Shown: positions 31,259-41,179 of the stretch, one piece after another
Layout: each line of letters begins with the position of its first letter
How positions within the stretch are numbered: the first letter of the stretch is position 1
From: Alistipes sp.
GTDB taxonomy: Bacteria; Bacteroidota; Bacteroidia; Bacteroidales; Rikenellaceae
DNA length: 64,000 nt
Assembly (NCBI GenBank): GCA_017630455.1
Contig: JAGBVG010000071.1
Location: forward strand, 1 to 64,000
Reading direction: 5' to 3'
Made by a program: the position numbers and the translations under genes
The notes under the pieces: generated by a model
Seen by the model: only the letters and a program-made list of their open reading frames with translations
The model's database searches: none
Told to the model about the DNA's origin: nothing

Positions 31259-34186
31259 TTAGAATCTAAAGTATACATTGAGATAGTAGTTAATACCATT
31301 CATATAGAAATACTTGGAATCAAAACGCGAGTATGTGGTTGGGAACTTCGTAATCTTCATCTCACCTTCTGAGTTAGGGAAGATAACAGGATCTGAGAGC
31401 TTGTTCAGACGCATCTGCTCGTAACCACCCGTACGCACGGTCTGCGCATTGAGGATGTTATTAACCTGAAGGCTGAAGCCGAGGGTATACTTGTAAGCAA
31501 TACGCCAGTTCTTACCGATGCTTGCGCTGAGGGTGTAGGCTCTACCCAACTCCTCCTGCTTGCGGAAGCCATCAATAACCTCCACAACATAGGCCTTCTG
31601 ACGACCCGACTCGAGGTTGTTCCAGTCGTAGATACGCTTAATCTCATTCTCGAGATACTGGGTACGATACATAGGGTTCATCGAGAGATAGAGGCGGTCG
31701 TAATAGTTGAAGTCCACCGATGCAAACCAGTTGTTAGGGCCACGGAAGTTAAGACCTACGTTGATAGCGGTCTGCGGAGTGCTCTCCACCTTCATACCGT
31801 TCCACTTCACCACGCTGTTAACGACATCGGTTGCCGAGTTGTCAATCATCTGTGTGAATTGTGGGTCGGAGTTGTAGATATAGTCACCATAGCTGATAGC
31901 ACCCTGCAACGACAATCCCCACGCGATAGGAATGCTGTAACCAAACTCAATACCCATATATCGCTTGTTGATGCCCGACATCGCGAAGTTGGTAAATGAG
32001 TTCTGGGTATCGTCGTAGAATGAGATCACCTTCGACTGATCCATCATCTGAGTGTAGTAAGCCGAGAGGCGCGCACGCAACCAAGGCAAACGGAGGTTAT
32101 AGGTCAAATCGACACCATAGATCTTCTCAGCCGACAAGCCTGGTGTGATCTGGTTACGAGTACGTGCCGAAACAAAGGCGTTGTTAAACATCGGAGCATT
32201 CTGCATTGCAGTGGCATTGAGCTCCAAAGAGTGCGCACCCGAGAATTGGTATGCGAGGTTAACCTTAGCCTTGTAAGTGAGGTGGTTGATCTTATCGGAG
32301 TTACCAAACGATGTTAAACCGCGATTATCACCCGCATTGGCATTCTGGAAGAGACCCTTCTCCCAAAGGCCCTGACGCCACATAGATGACATACCTACCT
32401 CGCCACCGATGTTTGCTGTGAAGCCGCCAGCCGAGATCTCATACATAGCCCAAACCTGTCCCTGACGAACGTGAGCATAGTAGTCGTAGCTATACTTATC
32501 GCCCTCCTTAGCTGCCTGAGCGTGGCCGTGAGCATTATAGTATGCCATATTGTTCTGATAGATAACAGGATCGCTACCGAAGTCGCGCTCAGCAAACTTA
32601 TCGACATCAAGCCAGTAATCACCACCCAGAAGATCCTTAACCTCGCTGTAGTACTCCGTACGGTTTACACGTGCGCGGAGACCTACCGTAAGCTTCGAGC
32701 CACCACGGAAATAGTGCGCAAGCTGTGCCGCGAAGTTATAGTCTATCTGGTCGGTATGACGCTCCTCGATCATAGCCACAGAGCGGTGACCATCGCCAAA
32801 TCGCTCATCCTTATCACCCATCTTATTATCCTTGATAAGGGCATCGAAGTCGATATAACCATCCCAATTCTGAGTATACTCGATATACTTCATCTTGTCG
32901 GTCTCGAGGTCGACATCTGTAAACGGAGGTGTCTCGTCATTTGCCTCCGCAAAGTTGTTGAGCATCATACGACGCTCCAAGCGGTCGCCATAGTATGATG
33001 GCATTCGGCGGTAGTAATCTGGACGTGGATCCTCGCCCTTGTACCACGTAAGAGCCGAGTAGCCATTGTAACCAAAACGAACCGAAGTGGCAACAGAGAG
33101 CGATGTCTGCTCCGAGATCTGCCAGTTGTAGTTCAACATCGCAATAGGCTCGTGCATACGGCGCACACGTGAGTTACGCTCATCACCCGCCTGAAGACCA
33201 ACATTAGGGTTGTAGTAGTTATCGCCCCACAAGTCATACGCCTCCTGTGTCGAAGCCTGCTGCGCACCACGTGTTGTAGGAGCACCGAGGATCGTTGCTG
33301 AGAGGCGGTGGCGAGAGTTAAAGACCTTCTCTGCCGATGCAAAGTAGCCATAAGCATTGTAGTAGACGCCATTAACATAGCCAGCACCACCCTGACGTGT
33401 AGATACCGAGAAGCCATACGACCATCCGTTATCCAGCTGACCTGATGCGTAGCTCAACATAACACGGAAACGGTAGAGCTGTGTAGAGTTAACAACACTT
33501 GAGCGGAATCCCTTGCGAAGCTGCGAGGCGCGAGCGTTGATATTTGTTGTACCTGCAACACCACCCAAGCCGAAATCCGACATCTGCAAACCTGATGTAA
33601 TCTCCTGGTTACGTGTAGCATCGTTCAGGCCGCTCCACAACGACCAAGGACCGTAGCTTGTGAGGGCATCATTGAAGCGGATACCATTGAGGTATACATC
33701 CTGATACTGAGAGTCATAGCCTCGAACATTGAAGCGCATCTCCGAGAAGCGATACGAAGCGATATTGTTGAAGATATCCTTCGACGCAGAGAGCGTTCCT
33801 GGCATAGACTGCGAGTCACCTGCGCTCTCAACATCTGTGTCAAGCTCCGAGAAAGCCGAGTCATCGACACTAACCATCACGGACGGCACCATAACCACAG
33901 CCTGCATATCGTGTACAAGCTCCTTGACACGCACCATAACCTCCAAATCCTCAAACTCTGAGGCCTCGAAACGCAGCAAGTACTCACCAGGTGCGAGACC
34001 CTCGATGATGAACTCACCATTTTGGTTGGTTGTGGTGTTCACGGCAACATCATCGATGAATATTGCCACACCTGTGATAGGCTCGCGATCGTCACGCGAC
34101 ACTACCACACCCTTCATACCTCCAGCCTGTGCAAAAGCACTTATAGCCAGGGTAACAGCAAAGATTGTTAATAAAAATTTCCTCAT
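31259..34186 (-). CDS. TonB-dependent outer-membrane receptor with carboxypeptidase-regulatory-like N-terminus
   Basis: 975 aa. Signal MRKFLLTIFAVTLAISAFAQ, then a beta-sandwich domain (residues about 22-95: GVVVSRDDREPITGVAIFIDD in part), a plug with RFNVRGYDSQYQDVYLNGIRF and a long beta-barrel ending NYYLNVYFRF, the aromatic outer-membrane C-terminus. It imports a TonB-energised substrate. Flanking nuclease genes suggest products of nucleic-acid cleavage or a phosphate-containing ligand, which is inference. No SusD homologue is in the locus. Confidence 0.92.
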   Translation of the reverse strand: MRKFLLTIFAVTLAISAFAQAGGMKGVVVSRDDREPITGVAIFIDDVAVNTTTNQNGEFIIEGLAPGEYLLRFEASEFEDLEVMVRVKELVHDMQAVVMVPSVMVSVDDSAFSELDTDVESAGDSQSMPGTLSASKDIFNNIASYRFSEMRFNVRGYDSQYQDVYLNGIRFNDALTSYGPWSLWSGLNDATRNQEITSGLQMSDFGLGGVAGTTNINARASQLRKGFRSSVVNSTQLYRFRVMLSYASGQLDNGWSYGFSVSTRQGGAGYVNGVYYNAYGYFASAEKVFNSRHRLSATILGAPTTRGAQQASTQEAYDLWGDNYYNPNVGLQAGDERNSRVRRMHEPIAMLNYNWQISEQTSLSVATSVRFGYNGYSALTWYKGEDPRPDYYRRMPSYYGDRLERRMMLNNFAEANDETPPFTDVDLETDKMKYIEYTQNWDGYIDFDALIKDNKMGDKDERFGDGHRSVAMIEERHTDQIDYNFAAQLAHYFRGGSKLTVGLRARVNRTEYYSEVKDLLGGDYWLDVDKFAERDFGSDPVIYQNNMAYYNAHGHAQAAKEGDKYSYDYYAHVRQGQVWAMYEISAGGFTANIGGEVGMSSMWRQGLWEKGLFQNANAGDNRGLTSFGNSDKINHLTYKAKVNLAYQFSGAHSLELNATAMQNAPMFNNAFVSARTRNQITPGLSAEKIYGVDLTYNLRLPWLRARLSAYYTQMMDQSKVISFYDDTQNSFTNFAMSGINKRYMGIEFGYSIPIAWGLSLQGAISYGDYIYNSDPQFTQMIDNSATDVVNSVVKWNGMKVESTPQTAINVGLNFRGPNNWFASVDFNYYDRLYLSMNPMYRTQYLENEIKRIYDWNNLESGRQKAYVVEVIDGFRKQEELGRAYTLSASIGKNWRIAYKYTLGFSLQVNNILNAQTVRTGGYEQMRLNKLSDPVIFPNSEGEMKITKFPTTYSRFDSKYFYMNGINYYLNVYFRF

Positions 34187-34203
34187 AGTATGTAGTTTAT
34201 ATT

Positions 34204-35235
34204 TTACTTACCTATGTATATATATACGGGGAAGTGGTCGCTAAATCCATTCTGGAAATTGTTGGACACAAACGTGCGCAATGGATATCCCTTATACTGA
34301 CCCTCCTGCTGAAGCATATATGGACGAGTAAAGATATTGCCATAGAACTTATCGCCCTTGACAATGCGGAGCTTACCCTCCTCGGCATTTACCAAATTCT
34401 CCGTAACACAGATGTTATCAAAGAGATTCCACGCATCCTGATATGCCAATGTACCATAACCAGCACGCAACATATGGAAATATGGATTAAAGAAGTCGCC
34501 ATTCTGCAGATCCTTAACCTTGCCCTTTGCTCCCATAACCTTCACGAGGCTTGCATCTGTGGCATCGTCGTTGAAGTCACCCATAACGATAACCTTCGTA
34601 GCAGGATTCTCCTTCAGGAGCGAATCCTTAATCTCGCGAATCTGCTTAGCACAAGCATCGCGCTTAAACTGTGATGCCTCCTTACCACCAAGACGCGATG
34701 GCCAGTGCGACACGAGGAAGTAGAACGGCTCATCCTCGACAGTTCCCCACATCACCACCAAGTCACGAGTGCGGAAGTTTGGCAACTCTGGGACGTTAAG
34801 CTTGATGTTATCCGAGCCCTGGAGCTTAAATACATCGGCACGATACAAGAACGCCACATCCACGCCACGAGCATCAGGTGAGTCGAAGTGACAGATGCGG
34901 TAGTTCGCACCCTTGAGCTTTGGCTGCGAGATAAGATCCTCAAGCACAGTGCGATTCTCGATCTCCGATACGCCGATTACCACAGGATAGTCCCTATTAA
35001 TGGCTGCGATGTCGAACAACACACGCTCCATATTCGACAGCTTCTTCTGATACTTAATCTCGTTCCACTGCTTCGCGCCCTCGGGAGTAAACTCCTCGTC
35101 GTGAGTCTCTGGATCGTCGTAGATGTCGAATAAGTTTTCCAAGTTGTAGAAAACAACCTTGTATGGCTTCTCCTGTGCCCACAACGTAGCCACAGCAAAT
35201 AGCGCCATACACAGCATTAAGACTTTTCTTTTCAT
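34204..35235 (-). CDS. secreted endonuclease/exonuclease/phosphatase family protein
   Basis: 343 aa with signal MKRKVLMLCMALFAVATLWAQ. DNase I-fold motifs in order: YNLENLFD, SEIENR, SHWPSRLGG, MGDFND and SDHFPV, so the catalytic Asn, Glu, His and Asp residues are all present. It could be a DNase, phosphodiesterase or sphingomyelinase-type phosphatase; the neighbouring non-specific nuclease favours nucleic acid. It starts 29 nt after that gene and ends 17 nt before the receptor. Confidence 0.9.
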   Translation of the reverse strand: MKRKVLMLCMALFAVATLWAQEKPYKVVFYNLENLFDIYDDPETHDEEFTPEGAKQWNEIKYQKKLSNMERVLFDIAAINRDYPVVIGVSEIENRTVLEDLISQPKLKGANYRICHFDSPDARGVDVAFLYRADVFKLQGSDNIKLNVPELPNFRTRDLVVMWGTVEDEPFYFLVSHWPSRLGGKEASQFKRDACAKQIREIKDSLLKENPATKVIVMGDFNDDATDASLVKVMGAKGKVKDLQNGDFFNPYFHMLRAGYGTLAYQDAWNLFDNICVTENLVNAEEGKLRIVKGDKFYGNIFTRPYMLQQEGQYKGYPLRTFVSNNFQNGFSDHFPVYIYIGK

Positions 35236-35264
35236 CTTTTTATAGTTTGAATTTGTTTATTTCC

Positions 35265-36464
35265 TTAGTTCACACCCCACTCCGAAGGTACTGCCGCGGC
35301 CTTAACCTCCTGCTCAATAGCATCATTAAGCATAGGGAAGAGTGTAAATCCTATCTTAGCCTCGAGTTCCGCTACCGAGATACAATCCGATGCTGTGATG
35401 TTGGTATCTTCGCCCGTATTCGTATGCTCCATCCAGAATACTATGGCGCGCAGCTGCGCAGCATCATCAATCTCGCTGATGCTCTTTCCCGTATTACCCT
35501 TCTTGGTGCGGAGAAGCGCCTTGTAATAATATGTAGGCGTTGGGCAGTTATTACCCGACTTGTCTGTAGTCTTTGAGTCTATCGACGAGTCGTGCTCACC
35601 CTCGAAGTATGCTCCAGTTACCACGTAAAGCGTATCCGAGCAGATCATATTACGCACTCTACCCTCCAATGCGCCCCACTTATTCTGATTAAAGTTATAC
35701 TGCTGAGGCGTCATATTCGTAGCGTAGAATGTCTGATCCATCATCTGCTGCGAGCACTTGCGGTCCGCCGCAGGAAGCTGATGTCCACGATCATACCAAC
35801 CATTATACGAGCCACGTCCGAGGTTTGCCTGAAGCTCGTCATCCACCTTTGGGTCGAAACCAAACGAGCTGTTGTTACGGTTGCCACTACCCGAGGTATA
35901 GCACTTATGCAGCGGATATGCCACCCACAATGATGCTCGCACCTTAGGGTCGAAACAATAGGTGTAGTTACGGGCATTGGTCTTTGAGCCCATCTCGCCA
36001 TAATGAGTGTTGTAGATATAGTTATTCTCCTCCTTGCACACAGGCAACTCCGCCCAGTCACGCACAAAGGCTATGGTACTGTCGTAACTCTCCTGCTTGA
36101 ATGACAACAAGAACGTCTCGCCACCCAACACTACATCGACATTTGCCACACGGCTCTCGCCCGATGCGTTCTTCGAGAAGTAGATGTAGACAACCTTTGT
36201 TTTGCTCTCCATCACACCCTCTGTCACGGTGTTTTCTGTTGAGAACTTTGCCCAATCACCCTCCGACGCAATTGATACACTATAAGAGGTACCCTGTTGT
36301 GCCTCGAGCACCACAGCGCAATTCTTACTATCGCCCTTTACCACCTCGGTTCTAAGATAGGCATTGCTCTTAATAACCTCTACAACAACATCCTCGCAAC
36401 CACACAGCATCGCTGCAAACACGCAGCACATCGCAACAACAATTCTATTTGCTACCTTTAGCAT
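35265..36464 (-). CDS. DNA/RNA non-specific endonuclease (lipoprotein) with BACON-like N-terminus
   Basis: 399 aa. Signal MLKVANRIVVAMCCVFAAMLC with a plausible lipobox. Residues about 35-130 resemble a BACON/Ig-like domain (SVSIASEGDWAKFS, VDVVLGGETFLLSFKQ). The nuclease domain has YDRGHQLPAADR, the DRGH catalytic histidine, and TNMTPQQYNFNQNKWGALE with the Mg-binding Asn, typical of the Serratia/NucA family. It should cut DNA and RNA outside the cell or in the periplasm. Second gene of the leftward locus. Confidence 0.92.
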   Translation of the reverse strand: MLKVANRIVVAMCCVFAAMLCGCEDVVVEVIKSNAYLRTEVVKGDSKNCAVVLEAQQGTSYSVSIASEGDWAKFSTENTVTEGVMESKTKVVYIYFSKNASGESRVANVDVVLGGETFLLSFKQESYDSTIAFVRDWAELPVCKEENNYIYNTHYGEMGSKTNARNYTYCFDPKVRASLWVAYPLHKCYTSGSGNRNNSSFGFDPKVDDELQANLGRGSYNGWYDRGHQLPAADRKCSQQMMDQTFYATNMTPQQYNFNQNKWGALEGRVRNMICSDTLYVVTGAYFEGEHDSSIDSKTTDKSGNNCPTPTYYYKALLRTKKGNTGKSISEIDDAAQLRAIVFWMEHTNTGEDTNITASDCISVAELEAKIGFTLFPMLNDAIEQEVKAAAVPSEWGVN

Positions 36465-36497
36465 AAATTTAGTTTAAGTTTTTTCGAAGTTTATCTC

Positions 36498-36537
36498 TCG
36501 CCCGCTCGGGTGAGTCGCCCCACCCGATCGTTGGCGA
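36498..36537. other. intergenic stem-loop within the nuclease locus
   Basis: TCGGGTG (36506-36512) and CACCCGA (36521-36527) pair across an 8-nt loop, extended by TCGCC/GGCGA outside. It sits in the 86-bp gap between the large lipoprotein and the nuclease gene, the widest gap in the locus, and lacks a T run. It may stabilise or process the mRNA so the first gene is made in excess. Confidence 0.4.
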
Positions 36538-36550
36538 AAGAGTTAAGTAA

Positions 36551-39500
36551 TTACTCGTAATATACGGTCAATGAATCAAAATAGCATGCGCCGGTAGTAT
36601 TATTATGCATCTTGAAGAAGTTATAATCACCAGCCACCTCAAATGTAGTTGTATAGAGCTTACCAGCACCTGTTGCTACACCTGCATCGCTGTATGTACC
36701 AGCCTGCATCTCATTGCTTGAAGGATTTACAGAAGTGCCAAGATATAGATTGAAGTTAGGCACATACTTAGTATTAAAAGTCTTTACAACAATCTTTGTA
36801 ATCTTACCTGGAATTGCAGAAGAGTTGACAATAAAGCCCTGCTTTGCGTTATCAGAGGCATTACCCTGCATCTGCATATAACCAGCATTGTCCTGATTTG
36901 CCTTACATACTTTAGCGCCCTTGAATAATATATCACCTATAGTCCAATTAATCCAAGTTGACTCTGTTGTTGTATTCTGGCTTCCATAAGCATTTTCTGT
37001 CAAATCGCTATTCTGAGCAACAATATCTGCAAATGAGAAAGTGATTGACTTTACATCACCTGGTGTTGGCTCTGGATCTGGTGTTGGCTCTGGATCTGGA
37101 GTAGGCTCCTGGCCACCCTCATCACCAAAACGCTCGCCAGTCAAGCCAGCGAAGTCTGATGACTGAGCGAAGATAATCTGAATAGTGCCGTTGTTGATAG
37201 AAGAGATACCCTTGATAACGCCTGAACCCTGAGCTACAGTCTCAGCACCGTAAGAAGCATACTTAGATGAGAATACAACAAAGTTGTTGCCAGCAGCATC
37301 CTCCATGTTGATAGATGTGTGAGCACCGCCCATCACCCAAGTCTTAGAGAGGTCTGCATCAGCAACCTGAACACCCTCCAAAGCTACGTACTGACCCTCG
37401 TACTTGTTAGCGAGGAAGTCAGCCATAGAAACGGTCTTAGGAGTAACAGCGTTACCAGTAGATACCTCTGTAACCTTGCTTGAATCAACAGTAACCTGTA
37501 CAGCACCACCATATGCACCAAGAGTTGCAGATGTAAGGTCTACACGCACCTTAGTACCGAAAGCGATAGTGTGATCAGCGCTAAGACGCAACTGCAAAGC
37601 ACCAGTCTCATCCTGAACATACATACCCTTCTTTGAAGTGAGGTTGTTAAGCTCGTAGTTAGAAACTACAACAGCCTCGATAGTACCACCGATAGTTGCA
37701 TCCTGACCCTTTGCCAAAGCCTCAGCGATAGTCATTGTGTCACCAGGGGTTGGGTCTGGCTCTGGCTCTGGGTTTACAGGCTCATCGCCACCACCCTCGC
37801 CTGGAGTAACTGCCTCGTCAGTAAGCTTAACACCAAACACAAGAGCACGACCGCTTGCATCATTTGAAACAGCAGCAAAAGATGAATCTGTAGAGAACTC
37901 AATTGTAGACGATGCTGTCAAGCCATCAAGCAATACAGAGTAGTGATCCTCCTCTGTAGGCGCGAGGTTGTTAAATGGAGCATTATTTGACGCACCAACA
38001 TTTGCATTCAACTCGAATATAAGAACCTTCTCACCATCAACACGCACACAAAGAGTAGCAGACTTACCCTTCCAAGCCACAGCGTAGAAATTCAAATACT
38101 TACCGCCCTCTACGCCTACAGCACCCGACTTGAAGTAACCAGTCAACTTACCTGTACCGAGTTTGAAACCAGAAACCTTCTCGCCGTTGATTGTTGTTGC
38201 GCCAAGAGTATCTGCAGCATTTACCTGATCATACTCTGACACTACGAAAGCTGAGTCAGACTCGTACTCGCCAGTAGCAGGAGTGTTAGGACCCTCGTTA
38301 CCACCGCCACCGTTGCCACCCTCGCCTGCAACATGTGAGATGTATGTTGCATTCTTCATCTGAGGAGAGCCATTGTATGATGTGCGTGTACCATAAACAG
38401 TGATTGTATCGCCCTGCTTCAAACCAGCTGCTGCAAACTGCTTCTGCGGCTCACCATCAGGAGTAAGAAGACCGTAAACGTAAACAGTACCAGTAGCATC
38501 AGTGATATCGAAGTTACCGTATGATGTATTAACAACACGAGTGATCTCACCAGTAAGCTTATAAACTGTTGAATCCTCAGCAGCAGCCAAGAACTCTGCA
38601 GCAGTAGCCTCTACCATCTCTGGCAACTCTGGCTCAACTGTCTGAATATTGTCAAGGTCAATAGTCTGACCACCGTTACCAATGAAGAACTTAACGTCGT
38701 CAATACGCAATACTGAAGCAACCTTTGCAACAAACTTAATGTATAGCTTATCTGTAGCAGCAGCAAGAGTAAAGTCGGCAGTTGCAACGTTATACTTACC
38801 CTCTACCAAATCAGCGATTGCATACTCAACAGGAGCCCACTTCTCGCCATCCTTAGAGATATAAAGAAGGAAATCTGTGTACTTGAATGAGCTGTCGCCG
38901 TCGTTACCAGCATACTTCTGCAAACCAAAAGACATCTTATAGTTCTTCACATCTGCGCTCAATGGAGCGATGTTGTTAACTACGAAATAGCCACCGTCAC
39001 CAAAGAAGATGTTGTTAGAACCTGAACCAGCGTAGTTAGAGTAGTTTGACTGATTAGATTGCTGATTGGCACGTACCGACACCTTAGAACCAGTGTAAGT
39101 TACATTTGCTGCAGCATCACCCTCAGGGTTTGCGAACTCTGGGAACTGGTCGATGTATGGCCATGAACCACCTGAGCTACCATAGGTCTTTGTAGCCTCC
39201 TTACCGTCGAAGTTGTCGCTATAGAGCAATACCTCCTCTACAGTAACATTGCTATCGCCAGACTGGTTTACAGTGAGCTTCTTTGTCTCCCAGTTACCAT
39301 ACTCCTTGTGAAGAGAGATAACCTTGATTACCGCAGTACGCACAGCGCCGCTGTCATTCATCGACACAGCCACAGTGATAACGCCATTCTTCTTACCGTG
39401 CTCAGGGGTTACAGTCACCCAGTCTGTATCGTTCTCAACCTTCCACTCCGAGTTGGCTGTAACGTCGACTGTCTGGCTACCCTCCTCCTGTGCAAAGTTC

Positions 39501-39634
39501 AAAGTTGTTGTAGACAACGCCACCGTAGGGTTGCTAACAACCTCCTCACCCTTATCCTCGCACGCTACAAAGCCTAGAGCCGATCCCAAGACCATCGCAA
39601 CAGCAAAGATTGACTTAAAAAGTTTGTTTGCCAT
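36551..39634 (-). CDS. large multidomain lipoprotein (BACON, OB-like, DUF5689 modules)
   Basis: 1027 aa. Lipobox LGFVAC at Cys25; BACON domain about 36-125 (FAQEEGSQTVDVTANSEWKV in part); a jelly-roll/choice-of-anchor-like module to about 330; an OB-fold-like module about 345-440 (YKLTGEITRVVNTSYGNFDI, QGDTITVYGTR); another beta module with FKLGTGKLTGYFKSG; a DUF5689 module about 650-840 (GGTIEAVVVSNYELNN, MYVQDETGALQLRL); and a final module. Pro/Glu/Asp-rich linkers separate the last domains. OB and DUF5689 modules commonly accompany secreted nucleases. First and largest gene of the locus; likely a surface binding scaffold. Confidence 0.82.
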   Translation of the reverse strand: MANKLFKSIFAVAMVLGSALGFVACEDKGEEVVSNPTVALSTTTLNFAQEEGSQTVDVTANSEWKVENDTDWVTVTPEHGKKNGVITVAVSMNDSGAVRTAVIKVISLHKEYGNWETKKLTVNQSGDSNVTVEEVLLYSDNFDGKEATKTYGSSGGSWPYIDQFPEFANPEGDAAANVTYTGSKVSVRANQQSNQSNYSNYAGSGSNNIFFGDGGYFVVNNIAPLSADVKNYKMSFGLQKYAGNDGDSSFKYTDFLLYISKDGEKWAPVEYAIADLVEGKYNVATADFTLAAATDKLYIKFVAKVASVLRIDDVKFFIGNGGQTIDLDNIQTVEPELPEMVEATAAEFLAAAEDSTVYKLTGEITRVVNTSYGNFDITDATGTVYVYGLLTPDGEPQKQFAAAGLKQGDTITVYGTRTSYNGSPQMKNATYISHVAGEGGNGGGGNEGPNTPATGEYESDSAFVVSEYDQVNAADTLGATTINGEKVSGFKLGTGKLTGYFKSGAVGVEGGKYLNFYAVAWKGKSATLCVRVDGEKVLIFELNANVGASNNAPFNNLAPTEEDHYSVLLDGLTASSTIEFSTDSSFAAVSNDASGRALVFGVKLTDEAVTPGEGGGDEPVNPEPEPDPTPGDTMTIAEALAKGQDATIGGTIEAVVVSNYELNNLTSKKGMYVQDETGALQLRLSADHTIAFGTKVRVDLTSATLGAYGGAVQVTVDSSKVTEVSTGNAVTPKTVSMADFLANKYEGQYVALEGVQVADADLSKTWVMGGAHTSINMEDAAGNNFVVFSSKYASYGAETVAQGSGVIKGISSINNGTIQIIFAQSSDFAGLTGERFGDEGGQEPTPDPEPTPDPEPTPGDVKSITFSFADIVAQNSDLTENAYGSQNTTTESTWINWTIGDILFKGAKVCKANQDNAGYMQMQGNASDNAKQGFIVNSSAIPGKITKIVVKTFNTKYVPNFNLYLGTSVNPSSNEMQAGTYSDAGVATGAGKLYTTTFEVAGDYNFFKMHNNTTGACYFDSLTVYYE
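37062..37109. repeat. tandem 18-bp repeat coding a Pro/Asp/Glu linker
   Basis: The unit GGTGTTGGCTCTGGATCT occurs at 37062-37079 and 37080-37097, with a partial third copy. On the coding strand it gives repeated PEPTPD, the linker before the last module of the large lipoprotein. Slippage could vary linker length. Confidence 0.8.
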
Positions 39635-39721
39635 AAGTTAAATTATTAGTTAAAAATTAAGAAAATTGTTGTTTCTTATTTAGCTCTCCATAATATCTCT
39701 TTAGAGATAGTATGGGACCTA

Positions 39722-39729
39722 CAAAGTTA
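39722..39729 (-). promoter_or_regulatory. -7 box of the nuclease/TonB locus
   Basis: TAACTTTG on the minus strand, exact consensus, about 88 nt before the first gene of the leftward locus. No other consensus -7 box was found in the short gaps inside the locus, consistent with one transcript. Confidence 0.5.
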
Positions 39730-39822
39730 TAACTTATTTCGCGAATATTAAAATATTTTAAATAAAAACAGCGACAAATCACCAATTTTCCTGAAACTGC
39801 AAATATGAAGCTCCTATTTAGT

Positions 39823-39852
39823 TGCAATTCTCAGTACGAAATAGTATCTTTG
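39823..39852 (+). promoter_or_regulatory. ruvB promoter
   Basis: TATCTTTG at 39845-39852 with TTG at 39823-39825, 19 bp apart. The leader is about 18 nt. Confidence 0.65.
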
Positions 39853-39877
39853 TGGGATATAACGATAACCGCTAATT

Positions 39878-40894
39878 ATGGGTGTAGATAGAAATTTACG
39901 AAATATCGAGAGCGACAAGGAGTTTGAGGGACGCATACGCCCCCAAGCACTGACAAACTTCGCAGGTCAGGATAAGATTGTCGCTAACCTCAAGATATTT
40001 ATCAAGGCCGCACTTATGCGTGGCGACTCCCTCGACCACGTGCTTCTCCACGGCCCTCCGGGTTTGGGTAAGACCACTCTGGCAAATATCATCGCCAATG
40101 AGATGGGCGCACAGCTGAAGGTCACTTCGGGTCCTGTGTTGGACAAGCCTGGCGACTTGGCGGGTCTGCTTACGAATCTCAACCCTGGCGATGTGCTCTT
40201 CATCGACGAGATACACCGCCTCAGCCCTATTGTCGAGGAGTATCTCTACTCGGCTATGGAGGATTACAAAATTGACATCGTTCTGGACAAAGGTCCTGCG
40301 GCGCGTTCGATACAGATTGAGTTAGCTCCGTTTACGCTCGTTGGCGCAACAACACGTAGCGGTCTGCTGACCTCTCCGTTGCGTGCTCGTTTCGGCATCA
40401 CGTGCCATCTCGAGTATTACGATGCTCCTGTGTTGGCTGGCATCGTAAAGCGCTCTGCTTCAATACTTGACATATCCATAGATGACGATGCAGCGCTGGA
40501 GATTGCCCTGCGCTCGCGCGGAACGCCACGTATTGCCAACGCTCTGCTGCGCCGCGTGCGCGACTTTGCGATGGTCGAGGGCGAGGGACATATCGACGTG
40601 GGTATCACACGCATTGCCCTCACGGCTTTGAACATTGATGCTCGCGGTCTCGACCAGATGGATAATAAGATTTTGGCTACTATTATCGAGAAGTTCAACG
40701 GCGGCCCTGTGGGTCTGAACACCATCGCCACAGCCGTTGGCGAGGAGGCGGGAACTGTCGAGGAGGTCTACGAGCCATTCCTCATCAAGGAGGGTTTCCT
40801 CAAGCGCACTCCGCGCGGTCGTGAGACCACTGAATTGGCATACAAGCACCTCGGTTACACCTATAGCCGCAACGACGAGCAAACGCTCTTCTAA
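39878..40894 (+). CDS. ruvB: Holliday junction branch-migration ATPase RuvB
   Basis: 338 aa, normal length. [12 protein letters not shown] start, Walker [10 protein letters not shown], Walker [11 protein letters not shown], sensor [18 protein letters not shown] and the C-terminal winged helix with [17 protein letters not shown] are all complete. Hexameric motor that drives branch migration with RuvA and RuvC; neither partner gene is adjacent. Followed by a strong terminator. Confidence 0.97.
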   Translation: MGVDRNLRNIESDKEFEGRIRPQALTNFAGQDKIVANLKIFIKAALMRGDSLDHVLLHGPPGLGKTTLANIIANEMGAQLKVTSGPVLDKPGDLAGLLTNLNPGDVLFIDEIHRLSPIVEEYLYSAMEDYKIDIVLDKGPAARSIQIELAPFTLVGATTRSGLLTSPLRARFGITCHLEYYDAPVLAGIVKRSASILDISIDDDAALEIALRSRGTPRIANALLRRVRDFAMVEGEGHIDVGITRIALTALNIDARGLDQMDNKILATIIEKFNGGPVGLNTIATAVGEEAGTVEEVYEPFLIKEGFLKRTPRGRETTELAYKHLGYTYSRNDEQTLF

Positions 40895-40916
40895 GGCATT
40901 GATACACATATAAATT

Positions 40917-40956
40917 AAGGAGTTTAAGAAATATAAATCTTAAACTCCTTTTTTAT
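40917..40956 (+). terminator. ruvB terminator
   Basis: AAGGAGTTTAAGA and TCTTAAACTCCTT form a perfect 13-bp stem followed by TTTTTT. Confidence 0.88.
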
Positions 40957-41085
40957 CATCGTACAACGAGAAATTGCCACCGACTCACGCCAATTTATTG
41001 TCAGAGCGATGCAGTAGTGGCGATGAAATGAAAAAGCCTCGGATGGGCTGTATTTTAGCGTCAGTAAGGGGTAGATACAACACTC

Positions 41086-41145
41086 AACAAAAATGCCACC
41101 GATGGGTAGTACTTGGCGTACGTCCCATTGGTGGCAATTTTTGTT
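41086..41145 (-). terminator. long stem-loop past the V-ATPase operon
   Basis: AACAAAAATGCCACCGATGGG (41086-41106, cited as the left arm) pairs with the right arm 41124-41145 with one bulge and one mismatch, leaving a 17-nt loop. It lies 35 nt beyond the K-subunit stop and carries a T run on the minus strand, so it should end the seven-gene transcript. Confidence 0.75.
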
Positions 41146-41179
41146 AGGGGCAGTAGATATCCCCTTAATCACGCTAAAA

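Noticed and set aside
37062-37109. CRISPR-like or regulatory tandem repeat
   Set aside because: The 18-bp repeat is in frame and codes the Pro-rich linker of a lipoprotein.
40960-41080. Possible repeat family based on GCCACCGA occurring near 40977 and 41094
   Set aside because: The shared stretch is short and the second copy is explained by the terminator stem.
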